From the NCBI GenBank assembly GCA_944548615.1, contig OX155961.1, positions 10,934,673 through 10,998,672 on the forward strand: a DNA stretch of 64,000 nt, given 5' to 3'. The stretch is from Micropterix aruncella (Eukaryota > Arthropoda > Insecta > Lepidoptera > Micropterigidae). A program made the translations under genes and the position numbers. The notes under the pieces were generated by a model, which was not told the DNA's origin, did not search any database, and saw nothing but the letters and a program-made list of their open reading frames with translations. Shown here piece after piece: positions 11,001-23,000 of the stretch (the stretch's first letter is position 1; every line of letters starts with the position of its first letter).

Positions 11001-14000
11001 AATGAAACTAATCCCTATCGTAAAAGGAATAATTTTTTGCGGCAAGCAAGGCATCCCTTTAAGAGGTAAAACTGATTCGGGGCGGATCCACATTACACCA
11101 GACCCTGAACAACCACTACAGAATGATGGTAATTTTCGGGCATTATTGCGGTATGGGGCTGAGTCTGGAAATAAAAATCTTTCTGAGCATTTGGTCACTT
11201 CTCAGAAGAATGCTCTTTACACAAGCCCTCAGATCCAAAACGAAATAATAGACATTTGTGGGGAAATAATTCAACGTAAGATAATCGACGAAGTAAAAAA
11301 TGCCCAATTTTTTGCTATTCTCGCTGACGAAACGACTGACATCGCGCGTGTGGAGCAAGTCTCGCTGTGCTTGCGATATGTAGATTTAAAAGATGTTAAA
11401 CATCATAGAGTTAAGGAGATGTTCCTCGAGTACATTCCCACTGTTGACGTCACAGGATCCGGCCTCGCAAATCTTATTATTACGGCTCTGAAAAAGCATG
11501 GTCTTGAATGTTCTCATGTGGTTGGTCAAGGTTACGACGGGGCTGCAGCTATGAGTGGGTATTTGCACGGTGCCCAGGCATATGTTCGTCAAGAATGTGC
11601 TCTTGCTCTTTATGTACACTGTAGTGCACACTCTCTTAACCTTGCTATTGCTGACTCATGTTCACGAGCAGATGTCCGAAATTGCGTTGGGATCGTGCAG
11701 TCTGTTGGTTCCTACTTTAGACATTCTGCTCAACGCACTGCCGTTTTGAAAGATAAAATTCGAGAGCTGTTACCCGTCGATCACCAAAAAAGCCTGCTTG
11801 CAATGTGTGAAACACGGTGGGTCCACAAGCATGAAGCCATCATGAGATTCAAGGAAATCTATTCAGCGATTGTGAGTGCTATCGAAGAACTCCAATCTAG
11901 CCATAATAAGGAAACATCGCAACAAGCCGTCCAAATGCTTAACACACTTCGATCTTCGAATTTTGTGATGACCTTAGAATTCTTCAAAAAGTCATGAGCT
12001 ATACATTGTCACTATCAAAACAACTGCAAGCAACTAACACCGACCTCATCACAGCATTCCGCCACGTGGATGATGTTATTAATGCTTTGCAACTTCTGAG
12101 AGATAAAGCTGATGACGAGTATACCCATCTCTATGAAGAAGCAAAGGTTTTGCTTGAAGAAAATGGTGGTATACTGCAGATGCCACGCATCGTCGGAAGG
12201 CAGTTGAACCGCTCTAACATTCCTGCATCGGATATATGCACATATTACAAAATAAATGTATTCATTCCATTCCTTGAACATACAGTTCAACAATTGATTG
12301 AAAGGTTTACAAAGCACCGTAAAGTAGTATCGGCACTATCTTGTGTGTTACCTTCAAATTTTGCGGCCAATTCTGAAATTGAAGAGGCAATTTGTATGTA
12401 CTCGTCAGTGCTTCCAGAAAGAAATACATCTGTGGTCAAAGCAGAACTTGATGTGTGGAAAACAGTGATGAAAAGCACTTCCACTACTCCAAAATCTGCT
12501 TTGGAATGCCTAGATAAGTGCGATCAAAAACTATATCCAAACATTTACACATTGCTACAAATTTTGGCTACCATCCCTGTTTCTACTGCTACCCCAGAAA
12601 GGACTTTCTCAAGCCTACGGAGACTTAAAAACTACTTGCGCAACACAACGAGTGAAAACAGACTGAACGGTTTGGCTCTCATGAATATCCACTATGGGGC
12701 CGAAATTAATGCGGATGAAGTAGTGGATATATTTAAACAGAAAAACAGAAGATTAGTTCTCTAATGCGTTTGCATTAGAGAATCAAATCAATGTTCTGTT
12801 TTTTTCCACATAATTTTTTTTTTCACATAATGTTATGTCCATCAATGTATATCACATAATGATATTATGCATATGACGTATCCATAATGAATATTAATTT
12901 TCATAAACTTTTTTGTTGTTTTTTTTTTTCTTAAACCCCCCCCCTAAACTAAAACCTGGCTACGCCCATGGTTCAGATGAGCAAAACTATATATGTGTAA
13001 CTTATGTACTTTTTCTTAACTATTGATAGGTGGTCATAGTAGCATAAGTTAATTATCTTTTTATTAATACATATTATTTTAAAATTACACATATAGTTTA
13101 AGAGAGCACACATCTTTTATTCCATGTGCCAATTTTAGTCATAAATTTCAAAATGCTCCCCTGAGAAAATGGTATTTCTGACTTATGTAGTTTTGCCTAA
13201 TTGCCACAGAATTATAACTTGATGACTTGAAAATTGGCATTTTTGAGATCAGTATGCGAGAAGATGTAAAAATATCAACTCTATATTCCCTTAAAACCAG
13301 ATTACTGAAATTCCCTCCAGCTATAATACTAAAAATCGATATGTAGACTATCTAGCTGAAAGTTCGTAGCACTGTCTGCTATCGTAGCGCAAACATTTTA
13401 GTTAAGGTTAGTATTTAGGTCTACTTAATAGTATCCACAGATCAAAAATGGTGGACGAGTTGATTTTTTTTCTGATTTTTTTGAGTGTAAAAAAAACAGG
13501 AAATCTTACTTATTGCGATGTCTAAATAAAAAAACAAGTTTTTGAAAAAAAAATACCACCGTCACAAATCAATGTTGTGCTGAATATTTTTTGTGATATT
13601 ATATTAGTTGTTTATATATTAGTGCACAAAATCAACTCCAAGCGTATTCGAAGAAAAAAGGCTAAGTTTAAAAACACAGAAAGCTTTTTCTCAACTTAGA
13701 GCACTGTACACTACGGTGTCTGCGGACAGACAACAACCTATTGCTCATAGACACTGTTCAATCTCCAAGTGAGCTCAGCAGCCTTTGGAGTCTGTGCCAT
13801 ATGGTGGTTGGCTCACATCTAAGACTTGACTTAGATGTGAGCTTTAATTTATTTAATAAATAACTCGAAATTTAAATTCTAAGTGTCAACATATTTTAAA
13901 ATTTTCTCACCTCTAAATAATAATTAAATAATAAATTTATAAGAATATAGTGAATTCTAAAGTCTGGATTCACTCGCGGTTAACACGGGACGCGTCCCGA

Positions 14001-17000
14001 AGGATCTTATCGGTCTGAGCTGTTCACTTTAAATATTCGACCAGCGTGTCTATGGACAAAGTCGACCATCGAAAACAAGCGAGCTGTCGTTGCTGACTGG
14101 GGGCAGATCGACTTTGCTGAAGATACATCGGACGACTTACTGAAGGTGGTGGTGGATTTGATTGACCCGCCGACCAGTCGAAGACTATATGCAAAGACTC
14201 TCTGAAAGAGGTTACCGCAAGGTATAACGGACGATCAATTGTGCGCTGGAAGCTTAGAAGGAGGACGAGACTCTTGTGGAGGCGATAGTGGTGGACCTCT
14301 GCAAGTGACGATAGCTGACAACCAATGCCTCTTCAACATAATCGCCGTTACCAGTATTGGAAAGAGCCCATGCGGAAGTGCCAAGGGACCTGGCATATAC
14401 ACTGCCGTGAAGAGTCATGTGAAATAAATGGCGTTTTAGGAGTATGTCTACCGCCGGAAAATTGTCCAAAAACTGACGGGGATTTGCCAAAAGGGAAACT
14501 ATCACAATTTTGTATAATGTCGGAACAAGAGACTGTATGCTGTATTCAACACAACCCCATGAGCAACAACACGAGATCATCAGAAAACCAGGATAAATCC
14601 AATAATGCATCTTCTACATCACCGCCTGCTACAACAACTACCAATAAGTCACCGGTCATCTCTACAATAGCTCCAGAAAAACCTTAAACATCGCCACAAG
14701 CCATAACTACTATACCAATTTCATAAATGACAGTGTGGAAAAACGAACTAAATCCGAAAAAAATAGTTCTGCAATATTGAGTACAAATTTAACAATGACA
14801 GCCATTGCTGTGTTGGCCATTAATTAATTTATTTTATTTTATCTGCATCCAAACTTTTCTCTGGTCGTAACGGTCTCCGTTCCATCAGGTTCAGAAGAGG
14901 GAGGAAGAGAGAGTGAACCCGTGGTCGCGCGCCCACCTGTGCACTATAATATAGCCTGCGCACTTGACTGCTTCCGAACAATGGACTCTGAGAAGACTGA
15001 AGAAGTCACTAAAATCTACAATGCAGTCGCTATGGCCGAACACGGCTAGAAGGATATATAAGACTTGACATGTATAATACAGAATTTGACTGAAAATGAG
15101 ATTACCTTGATGAGGAGGTATGAGACCATGCTCATGACGGGTGACACAAACTGTTCTCTGTATGTCGGTCTTCCTTCTTTGATGGACGGTGCGGGGGGTG
15201 CAGTTCCCAGTATACGCATGTTCAGACGTGCCCGTTGCGCCCTGAGAGAGCTCCATACGGAAGCTCCCACTCCGCTGTCACTTTTCTCTCCCGAGGATGC
15301 TCCTGTACTCTGTTATAGAAACAAATTGATATGATTAATTCGAGAAAATCTGGCCAGGTGCTATGATATTAATATAGACTGCCATATCTTGGACGCATGC
15401 TGACTAACTCTATCCTTATTTTGACATTTCCTATGATTTTTTCACTAATGGTTCCCCGTGCAGCTTGGGTAATATGACCTGCTCGTTGATCCAAAATGTT
15501 ATCGCATATGTATGTATACATATTGGTTCTTCCTATTCTTCTTTATGGATCGGAAACGTGGACGTTACTACAATCGAACCTCAAAAAGTTCGAAGTCTTC
15601 CAAATGCGATGCTTGAGGCAGATTCTCGGTGTCTCACTACGCAACCGAATTCGAAACGAGACCATTAGAGAAAGATGCGATCTAGTAACAACGATCGAAG
15701 AAGTACAAAAACGTCGACTACGATGGTTCGGCCATGTTTGTCGAATGAACGATAATCGCTTGCCACGTAAACTTCTTTGACGAGACCGTCCGACAGAATG
15801 GAGAATTCAGCGATTGGCACCGAAGTAAACCTGGCTAAATAACATCAAAGACGACCTTAAGAATCAACGATTATCGGCTAGGGATGCATGAGAAGTGGAA
15901 AAAAATCGCCAAGAATGGAAGCGAATGGTGAATGGAGTAGGAGATCCAGCGGCACCGACAACAGCGTATTAGCTGCAAGGGCTACCCCCTCCCCAATCGC
16001 CGCCAAGGAATAAATAATAATAAATAATAATACATATTATGGATTTCTTAGCATAAAAGTGAGAATTGCCTATTTAAGAAATAAGGTAGTGACAGGTGTC
16101 GGAATTTCCTCGTTATATAGGGATGTTATGTTGTAATATGTTAACATATCAATGTGATTTAAAAAAGTACCGTTACTTCGAGATTTATATATATTTTTTA
16201 TTTTTGGCAAGAGGATAGAGGAGAATAATTTAGAGGATTGGTACAAAATAGTCAAAATATCTAAAATGCGAGATTGCAGAGTATCCATAGGGATTGTCGA
16301 TTTATTTATTTATTGTTTTTCAATATTGTAGATTAGCATTACATTAACACCAAGAAGTTAATGATTCAGGTATAAGTATGTTAATAACAGTTGTTTTAAA
16401 ACACTAATTAACTGACGGTAATGAATATATTATGAAAAGTATAGATGTTACTCAGAAATGAATAGGTAATGCAATGCACACACTATTAAATTTCCCAGAC
16501 AATTGCGAACCTTTCTTTAAAAAACTCTAGCTATAGAAGAAAGTACAATTTTGCCAATTTTTAGATAGTCTTTGTCATCTTTCCTTTTCTTTTTTTTTTG
16601 GCAAAGGAAATATGTTTTTTTCTGGTACACTCGTTTCTACAGAAGTTTTGTTTGACATAGAACTTTGACAACAATTTGAGTCGACGTACTTTGCGAATTG
16701 GATGATAGTTTTCGAATTGGATGATAACGTTTGAGTGGCTAGACGTTTTCCGCATAATGATCCTGTTTTAAATCGTTAATTCATGTTTACAACTATCATT
16801 CGTTCAAAATTACTTGATCACTTCATTGCCGGCCGCTCAAAATGAGTGCAAATTATTATTTCTTTTGATAAATATCACATCGTAAGCACAGTATACCAAA
16901 CAGTAGGTTTACTCTAGAGCTACAGGTCATTGCGGAAATAGGGTGCGAGGAAAGTGGGCAGAGGAGTATGTCTCGACGAATGCCTTTTGTTAGTGTTTGG

Positions 17001-20000
17001 CGACTTTTTCGAACATTTGCATATCCGCGTAGGCCGAGTAGCGGACATCTGGCGTCCATATCCGAGCCCTTACGACTCGTGACGTATTCGCTTCGATTTC
17101 AATTTTGTTCTAAGAGAAGATGCTGTCTATACTGTATCGTAAGTAATCGTGCGAGCGCCATCATCCATGTCACACAAACCCCTAGGGGTTTGCATACCCC
17201 ACTTTGAGAAAGGCTGATCTAGTGTATGTCATCACTGAACGTTTGTATATACTGAACAGGGGATTTTTGTTTTGACTCCCATCCGCAAACGGCATCAATG
17301 TCTTATAATACTGTGCTCATGTCCAGTATTCGGACACATAATTCTGTTTCAGAGGGCCGCGCTCCACGTTGAAAGTTAATTGAATGATGTATAAAACGTA
17401 CCGTAACAGAAGCAGTCCTCAGTAATCGCTTAACTCCTCCGCCGAATAGTTGCGCCCAAGCTATAGGTCCAGTTTTTAGAGCTGCTAAACGGTACAGTAG
17501 ATGCGCATCCCGAGCGCCCAAGGCGTAACTCAGCAGCGACAGATACACGGCCGCAAACGACTCCACCAGAAGAACTGCTAATCGAGGAACATCATCATCA
17601 TCGGCCGCCCGAGCCGCCAGTGCTCTCAGCGAGGATACACCTACGAAAGACAGAGCAATGCAGTCATATTTGGATATCATACAAAGAAACTATTATTTAT
17701 TTATTTATTTGGCACATTACTGAAGAATAAATTAACATTACAAACATTGAAGAATAAAGCAAATTCAACAATATCAACTAATAATTACAGAAAATAGAAT
17801 GTCGCATTAAATACTAGCTCTCGGACAAGAATGAATACTGAATCATTGTAATTTTAAACAAAAAGGGTTGGCGCTATAAAAATATCTAAATCTGGTGCCA
17901 TCGACCTAACAAAATCCACCTCGTAAGGTTAAAGGGCAAGTGCTTTGGAGTGCCTTAGAGACCGAACAAGTGCCACCAAAAATCATTAAACTTCTCCAAA
18001 CATCGTACGATGGCTTAACCAGCAGCGTTCCTGAGTGATTTGTCTAAGGAATTCCCGATTCAAATTGGTGTTCGTAAAGGAGATGTGGCATCGCTGCTAC
18101 TTTTTAACGTGGTGATCCAACGCGATTATGCGGAGAGCATTCAACGGTCGATGCGGAGTTAGATACGACGAATCAAACGTCATAACCGATTTGATGTTCG
18201 CCGATGATAGCGCCGTTTTCGCCGACACTGATACCGAAGCAACGGACATTTTATACGACATATCTGGTATTGCTCAATCATATGATTTAAAAATCAACGC
18301 GGTTAAGACCATTATGCTAACTAGGGACGGACATTTTGGGCCGGAAATGGCTTTTATGAACGATATAAATGTTAATTCATAAAAAAATCGTGTTTATTTT
18401 TATTTTGATTTTTTAAAATGATTACTGAAGGGTTAATAAAGTTTTGGAACAATCAGTGCAATCTACACGTTGCGTTTCATAGTAAAATCCTAATTGCCAA
18501 ATTTGCTAAAAACAATGATTTGATAAGAACAACTATTATTATCCAAAGAAATAAATATTTTTGCTTCTACTGCGGTTGAATTTTAACCCCTCAGGCCTCG
18601 ATTGGCCGATATCGGCCACAACACGATTCAGCGTGACGGCCCCGTTTTAATTTTATTTTAATTTAATTTGTTTTGTTTTATTATGTTTTATTATGTTAAT
18701 ATGTTTTATTTTAATTATGGGTACAGTGGTTAGGCATTAATTAATGTTTGATGAGAGTGTCGTAATTAAATTTTTGACGTGACAACGTCTTATAATTCGA
18801 TGGAGCCGGCTGCACGCACGAAAAAACATGACTCATGCGGCGTTACCTCGCTCTGAGGCGTTCCATTTATTATATTTATTATTCAATATAAATGCTGCCA
18901 TCTACCGGTTGCGACAAGAATTATTTATTAACCTCAGTCTAAAATAGTACGAATGAAAATCACTAGATTGATTTAAATTCTTGACATAATTTTATATGTA
19001 TTCTTGATATACGGAATGTTGTAACTGAACGGACAATTTTCTTGTGGGTACAACGAAGTGCAACAAAGTAAGCAACTTTTATTAAAAAAAAAAAAAAAGT
19101 ATGAAAACCTACCATTACGATGCGCTATCTAGCGGTTGGTAAAATGTAGCTGTTATTGTTTATTTACGACGTATTATCTACCGCTAGATGGCGCAGCGTG
19201 CTCAAACGCTTCTCAAACCGTTATTTAACAGTTTGAGATTTCAAACTTTCAAATTAAAAAAAACAATAAACTTTAAACAATAAACAATTATACAATTATA
19301 CTGCTATACAATAATACATTTACATGTTGTAGTCAAATCGGTGAGTATAAAAGCATATATTTTTGGGTGTTTGTAATAAACAATATCAGAATCTTAAATG
19401 AAACTGCTTCAAATGCAACCATTCCATCAGTATTTTCTTATGACGTTGTCACGTTCAACTATCGTCAGTAAACCGACTTTACAGACAACCGTTTTTTTTT
19501 TACTAATTTTTACTAAAATTTTTTGGGACAGCAACTTGTCAATCGGCTGAGGGGCCGAGTCCTGAAGGGTTAAAAGTACGCCACTGCTGCCATTTCTGAT
19601 CGCGGCACTCATATCTAAACGGTAGTTACCGAAAACAATGTAGTTATATGGTTAGCTTACCGGGCCATTTGTTCGGCGGTGTGGTTACAGGAACGGGTTC
19701 TTCCGTGGAATATCTGCGATGTCGACCGCCCATCAGATGAGAACCGAGAGCTGAGAGTCCGCTCAATTTCGAAAGGGATTCCATTCCTCCGCTGAAAGAA
19801 AAGCGTATTGATAACATTCTCGATTTGTTTCTAGAATGCCTTGAAAATTCATCATATAAAGAACGTTTGACAAATTAAGCATTCATCGCCTTTTATCTAC
19901 TTACTTGTCCTGCGCAGGCTGTGTATGTTTTATGCTAAAGGTGTCGGAGTCGCAGAGACTCTGGTAGATGCAGGCGGAGAGGGCCACAGAGAGATCGCGC

Positions 20001-23000
20001 AGTATGAAGAGCGTGCCAAAGTCGGGACTCCCGCGCGACGGCTGGGGCAGCCCGGCCAGCGTTTGCAGCATGTCATGAGCATGAGCCTGTCGAATCCAAC
20101 CACGATTAATAAATAGCGTTACAATCTTAGGTATAATACTTTCAAATTTGTTATATTTTTTCTTTACTTAGTTTTCAAATTGTTCATACACATATTTATA
20201 ACAATTTAAACGTCCACCTTAGATCAGGCTATAGCTTAAATATGTGACATTAAAATAGGATTATTAGCAACAGTTTTTGGAATATCATGTTATCAGTTTT
20301 TTGCTACTGGATTTTTGTCTAAAACGTTTTAAATTACTATATATTATTGTGAATACTACATTAAATTAATTTAAAAATAACTAAACAGGCACCAATTTAT
20401 ACCAGCAATTGAGACAATTCAATTTCAGTTAAATTTTTCTAAGTGGGGTTAATGCCTGTGCACAGCGTTAGTAGACAGATGAAGAAATGTACTGCTGCTG
20501 TATTTGGCTGTACTGAGTTCGGAAGGAATATGACACTTTATTTCACTTATAAACTCCAACATTCAATAGTCAAACCAATGTACTCCATCTTCTTACCCTA
20601 CATTCGAGGTCTGTCCAAAAAGCATCGGACCTTGAATTTTCCCAATATCTTTGATATCTGTGAAATTTTGCATCATAAATACGCACTGGAAGGACAAACA
20701 GTGACAGACCCCTCGCCGGAGAGACGGTGGACGGCGTGAAAGAACGCATCGGGTCGATGGCCTTGCAAGCCAGACCCGATTATATATAAAGCAAAAAAGA
20801 AAAAAAAGGAAATATGCCCCCAAGCGGCCTATCAGGGGGGGAGAATTCCCGCTACCCCAGTTGAAACCCCAAACAACGACACGGCTAAAACGACACCGGA
20901 CCTTGCTTGCCCTATCTGCGGGAAACAATATAAACGATTAGCATGGTTAAAAAAACACATTGCTGGGCACGATGATAGCGACGCTGCACGTCAGTGTCTT
21001 AAACCGTCGCAAGGAGTCACGGACAGAGTTGAACCTCACATGTCCCTTGACTCCACATCTGCCCGCAGTTTGTCACCCGACCGGTCTCCTCTACCCGCGC
21101 AAATCGTATCCTTCCCTCCTCTAAAATTCCCTTCACTTGCGAAAGAGGACTGGGAATTTCATAATAATAATTTAACTTCTATTCTTGACCACTCTGTGAA
21201 CCGTAATGCCCCTGCCAGCGTCCAGCTGTCATCCTTCCAGGTGGCGGTCCATGAATACTTCTCGGGTGTTTACCCAAAATCTACCCATGTCGACCCGGTT
21301 CACAGAGAAAACGCATTTAAGGCAAAGCTCCGTAGGCAAAAGCGGCTACTTCGTCGCCAGTTACGTGAAGCCAAGAAAGCCGGGGATAAAGCCCTCTGCC
21401 ACAACTTCTCGCGCGCGTACCGCTCTATACTAAAACTCATACAGAGCGTAGCAACGCAAAACGACAAGCGCAAGGCAGCATTTCTCAAATCCAAAGAGGA
21501 AGCCCGGTTCGACAAAAACCGTTTTAACTACAGCAAAACGGTTTTGTCTGCCGCCAAGGGAAAAATCCAAATCCCGGAAGAAATGGCCACGGAATATTTT
21601 TCGACCACGTATGAGGACCCAATGCGGCTCCATAATTACAGCCCTCCGCCGGGCATTACACCTCCGCCCCTGCCTACGGTAGCTTTTGCTTCTCAACCTC
21701 CATCTCTAGATGAGATTCTTAATCAAGTAAAGAGGAAGCCGTCGGGCTCTACTCCGGGTCCCGATGGTATTCCCTATTTAGTATACAAAAAATGCCCCTG
21801 CCTTCTGGAATATTTAGGATCCATCTTCCGAAATATATGGAATAGCGGTGTAGTCCCACAGAATTTTGGCCGAGCGACAGTCATCTTAATTCCGAAGGTC
21901 CCAGTTTGCACCGGACCAAAGGACGCTCGGCCCATTGCTCTCACAGACACTGTGGCCAAAATATTTTTTAGCATAGTCCACACGAGGATGAGCGAATTCA
22001 TGCACCGGAATGAGTACCTTGGAGTATCAGTTCAAAAAGGCTTCATGCGTGGCGTCTCGGGCTGCCTCGAGCACAATTCTCTCCTGGCTGCTGCCATCAA
22101 GGATGCGAGACAGCACGAACGCCAAATCAATGTATGCTGGCTCGACCTAGAGAATGCCTTTGGGTCAGTCCGACACAGTCTCCTCCACTTTGCACTCCGC
22201 TGGTACAACTTCCCACCAGTCGTGCGTGACATTGTAGCCTCCTACTACAACTGTCTGACTTTCCATGTTAAAACGCAAGAATGGACTACCCGCTCTATAC
22301 CATATTCAATTGGACTATTTCAGGGCTGTTGCCTCTCCCCGACGATTTTTAATATAGTTTTTAATATACTGCTGGAAAGCCTGACCCAGTTTGACAGGAA
22401 GTGGGGCTACCGTTTTAAAACAGACGGCCAATACACCTCGTCGTGCCTCGCTTTTGCCGACGACCTAACTTTCATCACCAGAAGCCCCAAGCAGCTTTCC
22501 CTGCTATTACAGAAAGTGGAGCTTTTCTGCGACTGGTCAGGCTGTATAAAAGTGAAGCCCTCCAAATGTTTTTGCCTTGGACTCGCCCGCATGGGCACAA
22601 AATTTACATCCTATGACCCCAAATTGGTCTATAAGGGCTCTAATATCTCCCTTATAGACCCAAACAATCATTTCAAATTCCTCGGCAGAAAAATCACCCA
22701 TCAGGGAAAAGACGTCTCGGGCGATCATGTTATAGAGCATTTCAAAAGTTGCCTGGCGAAAATAGATGCCTTGCTAATTTCTGGCCCTCGTAAGGCCTGG
22801 ATCTATGACAATTATCTAACGTCACATTTGTCATGGCCCTTTCTTATTTACGATTTTACCAAAACCCAACTGTCCCGTCTAGATGCGCTGGTGACAGCTA
22901 GTTTAAAATCCTGGCTGTCCTTAGCCAAACCAGCTGACCCCTCGACTCTCTTCAGGTCCAAACAAAATTTTGGGCTAGCGCTTAAACTGCCCTCTCTGCT

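Larger units (their letters stand above)
9527..12970 (+). mobile_element. hAT transposon, 3,444 bp, complete ends
   Basis: Terminal inverted repeats CACGGGCGTAGCGAGG (9527) and, reversed, CATGGGCGTAGCCAGG (ending 12970) match at 14 of 16 bases. An exact 8-bp target duplication GTTCAGAT lies at 9519-9526 and 12971-12978, the hallmark of hAT insertion. Poly-G/C runs follow inside both ends. The element lies in the intron between exons t and u and carries a broken transposase gene on the + strand. Confidence 0.95.
6431..13217. repeat. Distant inverted sequences flanking a 6.8-kb block
   Basis: At 6431-6466 the + strand has TTCTGTGGCAATTATGCAAA followed by ACTACATAAGTCG. At 13178-13217 its inverse occurs (CTTATGTAGTTTTGCCTAAT then TGCCACAGAATTATAAC). 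The match is close over about 35 bp. These could be ends of one older element into which the hAT element later inserted, or two inverted copies of a short repeat. The interior outside the hAT is AT-rich without a recognisable gene. Confidence 0.45.

Noticed and set aside
12015..12484. Antisense frames across the hAT transposase
   Set aside because: Shadows of the transposase reading frame on the + strand.
20443..20739. 98-codon frame just upstream of the RLE element
   Set aside because: In a different frame from the element's ORF, no known domain, and not present in other copies; it may overlap the 5' UTR.
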